Assembly: GCA_030039005.1 (NCBI GenBank)
Contig: JASHQT010000225.1
Coordinates: forward strand, 1 to 19,408
From: Bryobacteraceae bacterium
Lineage (GTDB): Bacteria > Acidobacteriota > Terriglobia > Bryobacterales > Bryobacteraceae
Length of the DNA stretch: 19,408 nt
Reading direction: 5' to 3'
Shown here: one piece after another, positions 1 to 7,748 of the stretch
Numbering within the stretch: the stretch's first letter is position 1
Layout of the letters: each line of letters begins with the position of its first letter
Program-made: the position numbers and the translations under genes
Notes under the pieces: generated by a model
What the model was told of the DNA's origin: nothing
Database searches by the model: none
What the model saw: the letters and a program-made list of their open reading frames with translations, nothing else

Positions 1-450
1 AAAGATCAGAAATGCCGCCAACTCCAGCAGCGCCGAAACCGGCAGCAGAACGCGCCACTGCCATTCGGAAACACCGGCGATCCATCGCAGCGCCGCACCG
101 GCAGCCCACGACCCGAGGGCCGCCCAGGCGCGCCACACGGCAAACGGCGGCAGCCTTCCCATCTTCGACAGCGAGTAGAAGCCGATCCCCAAAATAAATG
201 TGCCGATCCAACCGAAGATCTGCGCGTGGCCATGTGCTTGAAGCCAGGCCGGAGACAAGCTTTCGAGCGCATGCCGACTGCTGATCGAAATCAGATTCCA
301 CACGCCAAGAAAAGTGCCGGGGAAAAGCATGAAGAAGAGGCCGGTGACGATGTACGCAATCAGCGCGCGCTGGAGTTGCCGCTCCCGCTCGACGCTCTGA
401 TCCCGCAAGGCGGGGAGCGGTGGACTTTGCTTCACGCTAGGTGCCGGCAT
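1..450 (-). CDS. Haem-copper-oxidase-subunit-I-like membrane protein (partial, C-terminus beyond window)
   Basis: An open frame runs off the left edge; 150 residues are visible. At least four hydrophobic segments can be seen, at about residues 29-51, 73-94, 103-125 and 131-150. The second begins HGHAQIFGW (His73, His75), which resembles the low-spin-haem His helix of haem-copper oxidase subunit I and related NO-linked membrane proteins. I chose the ATG at 450 because GAAGG lies about five bases upstream; a GTG at 435 is the alternative. The ATG start overlaps the end of the upstream Fe-S repair gene by 14 bases, so the two are almost certainly co-transcribed and translationally coupled. Next to a YtfE-type gene, a role in NO or respiratory stress is plausible but inferred. 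No copper-site residues can be judged because the rest of the gene is missing. Confidence 0.75.
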   Translation of the reverse strand, partial: MPAPSVKQSPPLPALRDQSVERERQLQRALIAYIVTGLFFMLFPGTFLGVWNLISISSRHALESLSPAWLQAHGHAQIFGWIGTFILGIGFYSLSKMGRLPPFAVWRAWAALGSWAAGAALRWIAGVSEWQWRVLLPVSALLELAAFLIF

Positions 451-1174
451 AAGCGCCTTCTTTCCGCTCCATCTCCAAGGCGCGCGGGAACAGGATGTTG
501 TTTTCAAGATGGACATGCTGGTGCAGATCGCGCTCAAAATCCTCCAGGCCTTGATAAAGCGCGCGGTAGGTCGGACAGGCGTCGGCTGGCGCGACAAAGC
601 CGCCGGATAGCGAGCGAATACGGGCCGTGAGCGCCCCGGCGTCGTCATGATCCGCCAGCATCCGGCTGATGGGCATCTCAACCGAGCCGAAGATGGCAGG
701 CGACACAGGGCGCCCTTCGCCGAGCGCCGTCTCCGTTTGCGCCAGATAGGGAAACAGCACGTTCTCCTCTTTGATCATGTGCAGAGAGAGCTCCTCCGCC
801 AGCGCCTGGAACAATTCCTGAATGGACTTCACTTCCGGGTGCGCCGCACCGTGCCGCTCGACCACTTTCGCGCATATCGAAATCAGGCGCGGAGCTTCAT
901 GCCGGATGTAACTGTGATGATCATCGATGATGTGGCGCGTTAACTTCGCCACGCTTGCATGAGCCCAATCGCCCGCGGCCGTGGAAGGCTCGTTTTCCGC
1001 GGCGAAGATCTGGTTCACCACTTCATCCGGGGAAACGCTGGCGCGCTCGCACGCCTCCCGCAGGGAGCGCTGTCCGCCGCAGCAGTAGTCGATGCCGAGC
1101 GATTCGAAGACCCGCACACTGGCAGGGTGCTTGATGGCGATTTCACGAACGGTTTGCTCTAAGCTTGCTTTCAT
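437..1174 (-). CDS. ytfE: Di-iron Fe-S cluster repair protein, YtfE/ScdA (RIC) family
   Basis: This 245-residue protein has the full family layout. An N-terminal ScdA_N-type domain (about 1-60) carries the Cys-Cys-Gly-Gly motif at Cys31-Cys32. A hemerythrin-like domain follows, with candidate di-iron ligands His86/His87, His132 and Glu136 (HxxxE), His176, and His220 and Glu224 (a second HxxxE). Family members are cytoplasmic and repair iron-sulfur clusters damaged by nitric oxide or peroxide. The ATG at 1174 is preceded by AAGGGGAA, a good ribosome site. The gene overlaps the following membrane-protein gene by 14 bases. A Crp/Fnr regulator gene lies just upstream on the same strand, and a GTGA-N6-TCAC palindrome sits in the 69-base gap between them, so NO- or redox-responsive control is likely. 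Length and motifs are normal for the family. Confidence 0.93.
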   Translation of the reverse strand: MKASLEQTVREIAIKHPASVRVFESLGIDYCCGGQRSLREACERASVSPDEVVNQIFAAENEPSTAAGDWAHASVAKLTRHIIDDHHSYIRHEAPRLISICAKVVERHGAAHPEVKSIQELFQALAEELSLHMIKEENVLFPYLAQTETALGEGRPVSPAIFGSVEMPISRMLADHDDAGALTARIRSLSGGFVAPADACPTYRALYQGLEDFERDLHQHVHLENNILFPRALEMERKEGAYAGT

Positions 1175-1193
1175 GGCGTTCCCCTTAAGTTCC

Positions 1194-1236
1194 AGATTAG
1201 GGAATCCGCGCGGCAGAGGCAGTGACTAAAGTCACT
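1194..1236 (-). promoter_or_regulatory. Crp/Fnr-type operator and likely promoter of the Fe-S repair operon
   Basis: A perfect palindrome, AGTGACTAAAGTCACT, occupies 1221-1236. It reads GTGA-N6-TCAC, the classical Crp spacing. A TAATCT hexamer (1199-1194, minus strand) could serve as the -10 element. It would put transcription start near 1187 and the operator centre at about -41.5, the class II activator position. This would leave a short leader that begins at the ribosome site. The palindrome is seen directly; its use as an activator site is inferred. Confidence 0.65.
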
Positions 1237-1243
1237 TCGAGCC

Positions 1244-1915
1244 TCAGACGACGGAAGCCAGTTCTGCTTCCGGGCCGGCGTGAGCCAGCACCCTTACCTC
1301 AGGACCGTTAATCGCGATGAATCCCTGGGCTTGCAGCCGGGTCAGATTCCGTGAAACCAGCTCCCGCACCGTGCCGATCTGCGCGGCCAAGTCCTGATGG
1401 CTGGCGCCCAGGGGGAACGCGGCGCCTTCGGCTTGCACGCGGCGCAGAATCCAGGAAATCAGCCGATGACGCACCGTGCTGAAAGATAGTTCCTCGATGA
1501 TGCCCACCAGCCGTCGCAGGCGCGCTCCGACAACTTGCAGTACCTTGAGCGCGACCTCCGGGTGCTCCAGACAGAACGCCTGAAAATCCCGCCGGGAGAT
1601 GAACAGCAACTCGGACGGTTCCTGCGCCGCCACGGAGGCCGGATACGGCCCGCCGTCGAACACCGGCAATTCCGCAACAGAGCCGCCGGGGCCTTCCGCC
1701 GCGAGCACTTGCTCGCGTCCTGCGGGCGAAATCTTGAAGATTCGCACGCGGCCCTTGGCGACGATGTACAGCCCGGAGCAGGGATCGCCTTCGGAGAAAA
1801 GAATCTCGCCTGCCTGGCAGGTGCGAACACGCGCGCGTTGAGCGAGCGCCGCAAGTTCCGGCTCCGACAGCGCCGAGAAAAGAGCGGTTTTCCGAAGGAC
1901 TTCTTCGTTGGACAT
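1244..1915 (-). CDS. Crp/Fnr-family transcriptional regulator
   Basis: This 223-residue protein has a cyclic-nucleotide-binding-type beta-barrel (about 12-125), a dimerisation helix (about 122-150) and a C-terminal winged helix (about 151-212). The recognition helix contains T-V-R-E-L-V-S-R, with Arg184, Glu185 and Arg189 in the same spacing as the Crp residues that read GTGA half sites. The N-terminus lacks the four-cysteine Fe-S cluster of Fnr (only Cys33, Cys46 and Cys115 are present), so it is not a typical Fnr. The effector is not evident; a Dnr/NnrR-like NO or haem sensor would suit the neighbouring Fe-S repair gene but is inference. GTGA-N6-TCAC palindromes lie both upstream of this gene and downstream at the repair operon, suggesting autoregulation. 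No strong ribosome site precedes the ATG. Confidence 0.9.
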   Translation of the reverse strand: MSNEEVLRKTALFSALSEPELAALAQRARVRTCQAGEILFSEGDPCSGLYIVAKGRVRIFKISPAGREQVLAAEGPGGSVAELPVFDGGPYPASVAAQEPSELLFISRRDFQAFCLEHPEVALKVLQVVGARLRRLVGIIEELSFSTVRHRLISWILRRVQAEGAAFPLGASHQDLAAQIGTVRELVSRNLTRLQAQGFIAINGPEVRVLAHAGPEAELASVV

Positions 1916-2024
1916 GGAACGCCAGGGGGCAGCGCATACGCGCTGTCACGTCAACAAAGCAACTTGCCTGTCGACGGTAGCAAATCGAGAAAGACGCCTC
2001 CACTAGTTTAGACGCCGAAGTGAA

Positions 2025-2083
2025 ATTATGAAATGACATGAGCCAAGGGTCCAACGGCTCGAAGGCGTGTGACAGAAGTCACT
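2025..2083 (-). promoter_or_regulatory. Putative autoregulatory operator and promoter of the Crp/Fnr gene
   Basis: GTGACAGAAGTCAC at 2069-2082 is a palindrome with GTGA-N6-TCAC spacing, matching the box in front of the repair operon. Nearer the gene on the minus strand are TTGGAC (2054-2049) and CATAAT (2030-2025), separated by 18 bases, a fair sigma-70-type pair. The box centre would lie near -57 from the implied start. The rest of the 1916-2175 gap holds no gene that I can see. Confidence 0.55.
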
Positions 2084-2175
2084 GGCTGGCGTGGCGTGAC
2101 TTCCCTAACACTTGATTAGCGCGAATGGAGAAGAAGCCATGCCTGTTGTCATCGGCGGCGCCGAAAACGGTTTCG

Positions 2176-2775
2176 CTAACCCCATCGGACTGCTATCGGA
2201 TTGCCATCGGCGGATCGAACGATTTCCGAAGACCCTCGCAGCAGTGGCCGACCAGAGCGGTGGCTTGGATTCGAGCGCTGGGTCCGCGAGGAGCGTCTTT
2301 CCGCGCCTCCTACACTCCGACCCTGCGAGTCCGGCGGATCCTGAGGAGGCTGTTGCGGGGATGCAGGCTGTCCCTGAGCCTGTGGCGGCTGAGGTGTCGC
2401 CGGCGGTGTGGAATACGGACCGTCATAGGCGTAAGGATAGCCGTAATAATACGGGTTGTACCCGTAATACGGATAATCCCAATAATAGGGATAACCATAA
2501 TATGGATAATCCCAATAGTAAGGATAGCCCCAATACGGATAACCCCAGCCCAGTCCAAAGTAGATACCCGGCCCCCAGTAACGGCCTCCATAGAAGCCAC
2601 GGCCTCCGTAATACCCGCCCCGATAATACCCACCACGGACGGCGGCTCCGCCGCGAACCGCTCCACTAACGCGTCCACCTCCGCCACCACGTGCACCACC
2701 ACGTTGGGCGTAGGCAGGAGAAAGTAGAAGTGGTGAAAGAAGAGCGATAAAAAGTGCTAGTTTCGGAACTCTCAT
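2176..2775 (-). CDS. Secreted Gly/Tyr-rich low-complexity protein
   Basis: I do not recognise a named family. The protein starts with a clear signal peptide (MRVPKLALFIALLSPLLLSP, predicted cleavage after AYA, before Gln-Arg). A Gly/Arg-rich stretch follows (GGARGGGGGR). Next comes a Tyr/Pro/Trp/Gly-rich region made of YPYYWDYPYYG-type units, which are encoded by a 33-bp tandem DNA repeat. A Pro/Gln-rich linker leads to a polar, Arg/Ser-rich tail. It is most likely exported to the periplasm or cell surface. I chose the ATG at 2775 because it places the signal peptide at the N-terminus; an ATG at 2799 would add eight residues. Neither start has a strong ribosome site. The gene lies between the efflux operon and the Crp/Fnr gene on the same strand, with sizeable gaps on both sides. 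Confidence 0.7.
   Translation of the reverse strand: MRVPKLALFIALLSPLLLSPAYAQRGGARGGGGGRVSGAVRGGAAVRGGYYRGGYYGGRGFYGGRYWGPGIYFGLGWGYPYWGYPYYWDYPYYGYPYYWDYPYYGYNPYYYGYPYAYDGPYSTPPATPQPPQAQGQPASPQQPPQDPPDSQGRSVGGAERRSSRTQRSNPSHRSGRPLLRGSSEIVRSADGNPIAVRWG
2464..2546. repeat. 33-bp tandem repeat inside the Gly/Tyr-rich protein gene
   Basis: Two 33-base units, at 2464-2496 and 2497-2529, differ at only a few positions, and a partial third follows at 2530-2546. The unit is 11 codons long, so repeat changes keep the frame and add or remove one YPYYWDYPYYG-like block. Confidence 0.8.
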
Positions 2776-2850
2776 GCGTTGCGGTAGAGCAAGGCCCATA
2801 CCACTCGCAAAATGCTTTTAATAGGTAGATTGCCACATGGCCCAAACTTT

Positions 2851-2870
2851 GAAAACCACCAGCGTGGTTG
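2851..2870 (-). terminator. Weak terminator-like hairpin after the efflux operon
   Basis: Read on the minus strand, AACCAC-GCTG-GTGGTT (2869-2854) forms a six-base stem with a four-base loop, followed by TTTTC. It lies about 60 bases past the stop of the outer-membrane channel gene. The stem is short and the T run is only four, so it may be weak or incidental. Confidence 0.4.
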
Positions 2871-2931
2871 GATTGCTGAGTAGTATGACCCAGGTTTCTT
2901 GCGGGCTATGCGCGAGTCCGTGGTGCCGGGG

Positions 2932-4314
2932 TTAGTGCGAAGCTCCCTCCCAACCGCCTCCCAAAGCCTTGTACAGAGCGATTAGGTCGGCAGCTTGGTT
3001 CTCCCTGCTCTGGGTGAACGCGTTTTCGTCCGTGTAGAGCGTACCCTGAGCGGTGAGGACGCTAAGGAAGTTCGTCTGCCCTTCCTCAAAGAGCCGCTGG
3101 TTCAGGTTCACGGATTTGTGATCGGCCGCTACCGCATCATTCAGTGACCTGTAATGCTTTTGCTCGTCGGCGAAGGCGATGAGTGCATTCTCCACGTCTT
3201 GTAAGGCGGTCAATACGGTTTGTTGATACGTCACGAAGGCCTCATCGCGAAGCGCTTCCTGAGCATGGATGTTGGAGACGATGGCGCCGCCTTGAAAGAT
3301 GGGCCACGTCACGGCCGGACCCAGAAAAAGAGAACGGTCCAGGCTGTTCTGAAAACTGGCGCCGCCGGTGAGCGAAAACTGGGGGAAAAGCTGCGCCACT
3401 GCCACCCCGATTTGCGCGGTGGCGCTGTGAAGCTGCGCCTCGGCTTGACGAATATCGGGCCGGCGCCGGAGCAGATCGGAAGGCAATCCGGCTGGAATTT
3501 GCTCGGGCATTCGGGGCAACTCGCCCGTCGATGACAATCGTTCCACGAGATCGCCAGGCGGCCTGGCAAGTAGCACGCTCAGTGCATAGATCGATTGGCG
3601 CGCACTTGTTTCCAGGACCGGGATCTGAGCTTCGGTGGTTGCCAGGGCGCTTTGCGCGCTTGCCATATCGAGACCACTGTCGAAGCCGGCCTGATAAAGC
3701 TTGCGGGTTATGTCGAGGGTCTGCTGCTGAACTTTCAGACTATTGCGCGCGACGACGATCTGCTGCTGGTAGCCGCGAAGCTGCACGTAATCGAGAGCAG
3801 CCTCGGCGGCAACGGTCACGTCAACGTCCCGAACGTTTTCGATCGCGGCCTGCACGTTCGCATTCGCCGACTCTACGTTGCGACGCACACCGCCGAATAG
3901 ATCCATCTCCCAAGCTGCGTCGAAACCGATCTGGAACAGGTTGCGGGAACCACCATTAACGACGTACAAGCCGCCCGTCTGCCGCTGAATCGTACCTGTA
4001 GCCGTGACGGACGGCAATAGGCTCGCGGCGGCCACGCCTCTCATGGCTCGGGCTTGCCGCAGACTGGCTTCCGCAAGCGCAAGACTGAGATTCGCTTTTA
4101 ACGCGTCCTCGACTAGCGAAGTGAGTACAGGGTCCTGCAATTGTCGCCACCATCGGGCTAAATCAGCAGGCTGTCCGGTAACTATCGTTGGCTGCTGCGT
4201 CTCCTTCGCACCGACCCAAGCGGAAGGCACCGCCGGCTTGGGAGCATGGTAAGCCGGACCCACCATGCACCCGGTGGCGAATATGGATATGAAACAAATG
4301 AGCGCCTTACTCAT
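2932..4314 (-). CDS. Outer-membrane efflux lipoprotein, TolC/NodT (OprM-like) family
   Basis: This 460-residue protein has the NodT-type layout. A lipoprotein signal has FATGC with the lipidated cysteine at Cys16, followed by the typical MVGPAYHAPKP start of the mature chain. Two outer-membrane-efflux repeat regions rich in long Ala/Gln/Leu helices follow, including the pattern LPSDLLRRRPDIRQAEAQL near the middle. The protein would form the trimeric outer-membrane duct of a tripartite exporter. It is the last gene of the operon, and its ATG overlaps the end of the permease gene by eight bases. The encoded partners are an ABC permease, an ABC ATPase and a periplasmic adaptor, so the substrate is exported by an ATP-driven pump and not by an RND transporter. 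Substrate is unknown. Confidence 0.9.
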   Translation of the reverse strand: MSKALICFISIFATGCMVGPAYHAPKPAVPSAWVGAKETQQPTIVTGQPADLARWWRQLQDPVLTSLVEDALKANLSLALAEASLRQARAMRGVAAASLLPSVTATGTIQRQTGGLYVVNGGSRNLFQIGFDAAWEMDLFGGVRRNVESANANVQAAIENVRDVDVTVAAEAALDYVQLRGYQQQIVVARNSLKVQQQTLDITRKLYQAGFDSGLDMASAQSALATTEAQIPVLETSARQSIYALSVLLARPPGDLVERLSSTGELPRMPEQIPAGLPSDLLRRRPDIRQAEAQLHSATAQIGVAVAQLFPQFSLTGGASFQNSLDRSLFLGPAVTWPIFQGGAIVSNIHAQEALRDEAFVTYQQTVLTALQDVENALIAFADEQKHYRSLNDAVAADHKSVNLNQRLFEEGQTNFLSVLTAQGTLYTDENAFTQSRENQAADLIALYKALGGGWEGASH

Positions 4315-5680
4315 ATCGAAGCGCCTCGATCGGGTCCAGCCGCGACCCCTTCCAGGCCGGATAAAACCCGAAGATTACTCCGACACTGGCCGACACCAGC
4401 ACCGCGGCAACAATCGCGCCCGCGGAAGGCGCAGTGGGCCAGTTGAGCAACTTTGAGACGAGGACAGATGCCGTTCGGCCGATAACAATGCCCAGCATGC
4501 CGCCAAACAGGCAGATCACGATGGCCTCGGTGAGAAACTGGCTGAGAATATCGTTGGGCTCGGCGCCAACGGCCATACGCAGGCCGATCTCGCGCGTCCG
4601 TTCGGTAACCGAGACGAGCATGATGTTCATGATGCCTACGCCGCCTACCAAGAGCGAGATCATAGCGACGTAAAGAAGCAGCCGTGTGACCAGCGCGGTG
4701 GTGGAGCTCATGGCTTGCGTGACCTCCGTCATGTCGCGGACCGTGAAATCGTTCGGCGTTCCGGGATGGAGACGATGCGCTTCGCGGAGCACATCGTTGA
4801 TCTGCTGAATGGCGAGCGGGATATCCGCGGCGCTGCGGGCATTGGTGAGGATCTGATCGACGTTGGCAAATCGGATCGGCTGGGGCAGGTCGGCGAGTTC
4901 GTTGCTCGATTGAGTTGGGTAAAGACTCGTGCTGAGGTTTGGATAGAGGTTGGTAAGTGTGTTGATTTCCGTGGTATTCGCGGTGTTGGTCGTACTTTGG
5001 TTACTCGCCAGGAGCGATTGGGCGACCACACGATATTTGATGGTCGTCCAGGGTGCGAGCAGAATATCGTCCTGATCCTGCCCCATCATGTTCGCGCCCT
5101 TTGGACTCAAAACTCCGATCACCTTAAACGCGACGTTCCTGACGCGGATTTCCTTGCCGATCGGAGACTCGCCCGCGAAAAGCTCCCTCACGATGGTGTG
5201 ACCAACGACACAGACCTTGCTCGCGTTGCGGACGTCGTGCTCGCTGAATGGTTCACCCTCGTCCATGGTGGTCCAATCGCGCACCTGCAGAAAAGACGGG
5301 GTTGAGCCATAGACGTAGGTGGGCACCCAATTTCGATTCCCGTAAACAATCTGCGTGCGAGCGCGTACAATCGGCGCCACGTTTGCTACGGCTGAACACT
5401 TCTGAGCGATGGCATCCGCGTCGTTCGGCGAAAGGGTAGTCATAGTTCCGATACCGTAATTGATTCCGGCGACATTTTGCGCGCCCGGTATGACGGCGAG
5501 CGTGTTCGCGCCAATGCTGCTCAGCGTACGCTGGATCGCTCGAGTGGCGCCATTGCCTATCTCCATCATGGTGATTACAGCCGCAACGCCGATGACGATA
5601 CCGAGCATGGTCAGCAGGGTGCGAGTAATATTCCGGCGGAGCGCGCCCGCGGCCGTTTGCGCTATTCCGAGCGATCTCAT
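4307..5680 (-). CDS. MacB-type ABC transporter permease
   Basis: This 457-residue protein has the MacB permease form. One N-terminal membrane helix (about 18-40, TLLTMLGIVIGVAAVITMM) is followed by a large periplasmic domain (about 45-330), then three C-terminal FtsX-type helices beginning near LLLYVAMISLLVGGVGIMNI. The conserved segment ERTREIGLRMAVGA lies between membrane helices. Family members do not carry a substrate through the membrane; they drive periplasmic cargo into the outer-membrane duct. Here the ATPase is a separate protein, unlike Escherichia coli MacB, where the two are fused. The start overlaps the ATPase stop by four bases (ATGA), and the end overlaps the channel gene by eight. 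The periplasmic part contains an Asn/Thr-rich stretch around residues 225-260 (AANTT-like), which looks like a variable insert. Confidence 0.92.
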   Translation of the reverse strand: MRSLGIAQTAAGALRRNITRTLLTMLGIVIGVAAVITMMEIGNGATRAIQRTLSSIGANTLAVIPGAQNVAGINYGIGTMTTLSPNDADAIAQKCSAVANVAPIVRARTQIVYGNRNWVPTYVYGSTPSFLQVRDWTTMDEGEPFSEHDVRNASKVCVVGHTIVRELFAGESPIGKEIRVRNVAFKVIGVLSPKGANMMGQDQDDILLAPWTTIKYRVVAQSLLASNQSTTNTANTTEINTLTNLYPNLSTSLYPTQSSNELADLPQPIRFANVDQILTNARSAADIPLAIQQINDVLREAHRLHPGTPNDFTVRDMTEVTQAMSSTTALVTRLLLYVAMISLLVGGVGIMNIMLVSVTERTREIGLRMAVGAEPNDILSQFLTEAIVICLFGGMLGIVIGRTASVLVSKLLNWPTAPSAGAIVAAVLVSASVGVIFGFYPAWKGSRLDPIEALRYE

Positions 5681-6381
5681 GCGGCAACCTCCGATCGTTC
5701 GATGAGACCGTCTTTGATGCGGATGGTCCGCGGCGCATGACGGGCCACGTTGGGGTCGTGCGTGACGAGCACAATCGTGATCCCTTCGTCTTGATTCAGC
5801 TTCTCGAACATGACCAGCACTTCCTCGCTGGTTCGCGAATCGAGGTTGCCGGTGGGCTCATCTGCAAGCAACAGCTGGGGACGGTTAACTAGCGACCTGG
5901 CAATGGCGACACGCTGCTGTTCTCCGCCCGAAAGCTGAGACGGTTGGTGATAGAGTCTGTCGCCCAGGCCCACTTTTTCGAGCAGTTCCACCGCCCTTTC
6001 TCTCTTTTCGCGATCCGTCAGGGTTTCTCTCGAATAGGTGAGCGGCATGAGAACGTTATCGAGCGCGCTGGTGCGAGGAAGCAGATTGAAACTCTGAAAG
6101 ACGAACCCAATCATCTTGCTCCGCAGGCGGGCGCGTTGTTTGGCGCTAAAACCAGAAACCTCCCGGCCGTCGAACCAATATTCCCCCGACGCCGGATGGT
6201 CGAGGCACCCCAGAATATTCATGAGCGTGCTCTTGCCCGACCCGCTCGCGCCCATCAGCGCCACCAATTCGCCTTTGTCCACCTGCAGCGAAACCCCCTT
6301 GAGCACGGGTAAATCAATCTCGCCGATGTGGTAAATCTTGTGAATATCGCGGAGCATGATAAGCGCGCTCATCATGCTCAC
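5677..6381 (-). CDS. MacB-type ABC transporter ATP-binding protein
   Basis: All motifs of an ABC ATPase are present in 234 residues: Walker [10 protein letters not shown] (44-52), Q-loop Gln96, signature LSGGEQQ (150-156), Walker B LLLADEP (170-176) and switch His208. The sequence closely follows the LolD/MacB branch ([23 protein letters not shown]). It should power the permease encoded immediately downstream. The called start is a GTG at 6381 that overlaps the adaptor-gene stop; ATGs at 6375 and 6372 are reasonable alternatives and would remove only two or three residues. The four-base overlaps on both sides argue for a single polycistronic message with coupled translation. Confidence 0.94.
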   Translation of the reverse strand: MSMMSALIMLRDIHKIYHIGEIDLPVLKGVSLQVDKGELVALMGASGSGKSTLMNILGCLDHPASGEYWFDGREVSGFSAKQRARLRSKMIGFVFQSFNLLPRTSALDNVLMPLTYSRETLTDREKRERAVELLEKVGLGDRLYHQPSQLSGGEQQRVAIARSLVNRPQLLLADEPTGNLDSRTSEEVLVMFEKLNQDEGITIVLVTHDPNVARHAPRTIRIKDGLIERSEVAA

Positions 6382-7748
6382 CTTGCCCGTGGATTGCGGC
6401 CTTCACCGGACGGTGGTGCGGTTTCGGGAGGGTTTGTCTGCTCCTTCTCCTGGTCCTGTGAGGGATGTTGCTGCCCGCGGAAGATCTGAGGCGCGAACGG
6501 ATTATGTTCCGCGGTCTGAACCGCTACAGACGATTCCGCATTCTCCCCGCTAATGACGCGCAAGCCTTCTATCATGCCCGCGCCAGCGACCTCGGTGAAC
6601 GCGCCGTCAGTCAGTCCTGTTTTCACCGGAACAGGGAGCGTGAACCTGCCTTGCGCGATCCATAGGGTCGCGCCCAGCTGCGGGCGGGCCTGAGACTTTT
6701 GTCTGAACTCTGGCGCAACCTCTCCTGGTTGCGGCCACCAGCGGAGCGCTGCATTGGGAACCAAAAGAACGCTCTTGTGGCGTCCTATCTCGAATTTTGC
6801 GTTGGCCGTGAGGTAAGGAAGCAGCTTGATATCGGGGTTGTCGATGTCGACTTCGATTGTGTAAGTGACAACATTCTGGGTCATGGTTGCATTCAAGCGG
6901 ACTTGTCCCACCTTGCCGTGAAACAGACATCCGGGGATCGCGTCCACGGTAAAGGTCACAGGCTGGCCCGCGGAAATGCTCCCTACATCTGCTTCGTTGA
7001 CAGAAATCCAGGCTTGAATTCGCCTCAAATCGCTCGCGATGAGGAAAAGACTCGGTGCGCTAAGCGAGGAGACAACGGTCTGCCCAATATTGACCCGCCT
7101 GTCGACGATAACGCCCTTCACAGGAGACTTGATCGTGCAGTAATTGAGGTTAATCTGCGCCGTAAGGAGCGTGGCCTTGTCCTGCTCCACTGCAGCCTTC
7201 GCTTGTTCCACGGCGGCCTCCGCTGCCGCTAAGTTAGCCTTGGCTGCCTCGAAATTGTCCTGATACTGGTCATAGGCGCTCTGTGCGAGGGCATCGGAGG
7301 GCCCCAGTTTCTGAGCACGCTCCCAGTTCTGAGTGGCGAGCAGCAGGTTTGCTTTTTGCTGGAGCACATTGGCTTGGCTGGCCAGCACATTTGCCTGGCC
7401 CTGGGCGAGTTGAGCCTTGGCGGTCGCGACCGCAGCGGCGTAGAGGGAGTCATCAATTCGCGCGAGGACCTCGCCTGCATCCACGACAGAACCCCAAGTG
7501 ATCGGCCGGCCATGCTTGTCGGTACCAAAGGCCACAATGATGCCCGCAACCTGGGCGCCTATGTCGACCGCGGCTTCCGGTTCGATGGTCCCCGTCGCGC
7601 TGATGGTGCTGACAAGGTCTCCCCGTTTGATGGGCACGGTGATAAATTCCGGAGGCTTGGCCCTATGGGACCGGACTGACCAGACTGCCACGCTCACGCC
7701 TGCTACTGCGGCAACGATCAGGATCGTGATTGTCGCCATTCGTCGCAT
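6378..7748 (-). CDS. MacA/HlyD-type periplasmic adaptor of the ABC efflux system
   Basis: The protein is about 456 residues long. One N-terminal membrane anchor (about 3-24) is followed by a biotinyl-lipoyl-like half (VKR/GTIEPEAAVDIGAQVAG). A long Ala/Gln-rich alpha-helical hairpin comes next (AKAQLAQGQANVLASQANV and VEQAKAAVEQDKATLLTAQI), then the returning lipoyl half (IKSPVKGVIVDRRVNIGQTV) and a beta-barrel region. The Pro/Gln/Glu-rich tail (after about residue 420) is longer than usual. Adaptors of this kind link the inner-membrane ABC pump to the outer-membrane duct. I chose the ATG at 7748; a TTG at 7781 would add eleven basic residues, and neither has a convincing ribosome site. It is the first gene of the operon, so the promoter should lie in the 7749-8021 gap. 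Confidence 0.9.
   Translation of the reverse strand: MRRMATITILIVAAVAGVSVAVWSVRSHRAKPPEFITVPIKRGDLVSTISATGTIEPEAAVDIGAQVAGIIVAFGTDKHGRPITWGSVVDAGEVLARIDDSLYAAAVATAKAQLAQGQANVLASQANVLQQKANLLLATQNWERAQKLGPSDALAQSAYDQYQDNFEAAKANLAAAEAAVEQAKAAVEQDKATLLTAQINLNYCTIKSPVKGVIVDRRVNIGQTVVSSLSAPSLFLIASDLRRIQAWISVNEADVGSISAGQPVTFTVDAIPGCLFHGKVGQVRLNATMTQNVVTYTIEVDIDNPDIKLLPYLTANAKFEIGRHKSVLLVPNAALRWWPQPGEVAPEFRQKSQARPQLGATLWIAQGRFTLPVPVKTGLTDGAFTEVAGAGMIEGLRVISGENAESSVAVQTAEHNPFAPQIFRGQQHPSQDQEKEQTNPPETAPPSGEGRNPRAR

Noticed and set aside
226..630. Plus-strand 134-residue frame at the left end
   Set aside because: It is antisense to the YtfE-type gene and the membrane-protein gene, both of which have clear family motifs.
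2112..2669. Plus-strand frame with Asn/Asp/Pro-rich repeats (NTDNPNNRDNHN-like)
   Set aside because: It is the antisense shadow of the 33-bp repeats in the Gly/Tyr-rich secreted protein gene, which has a signal peptide; the plus-strand frame has no signal or ribosome site.
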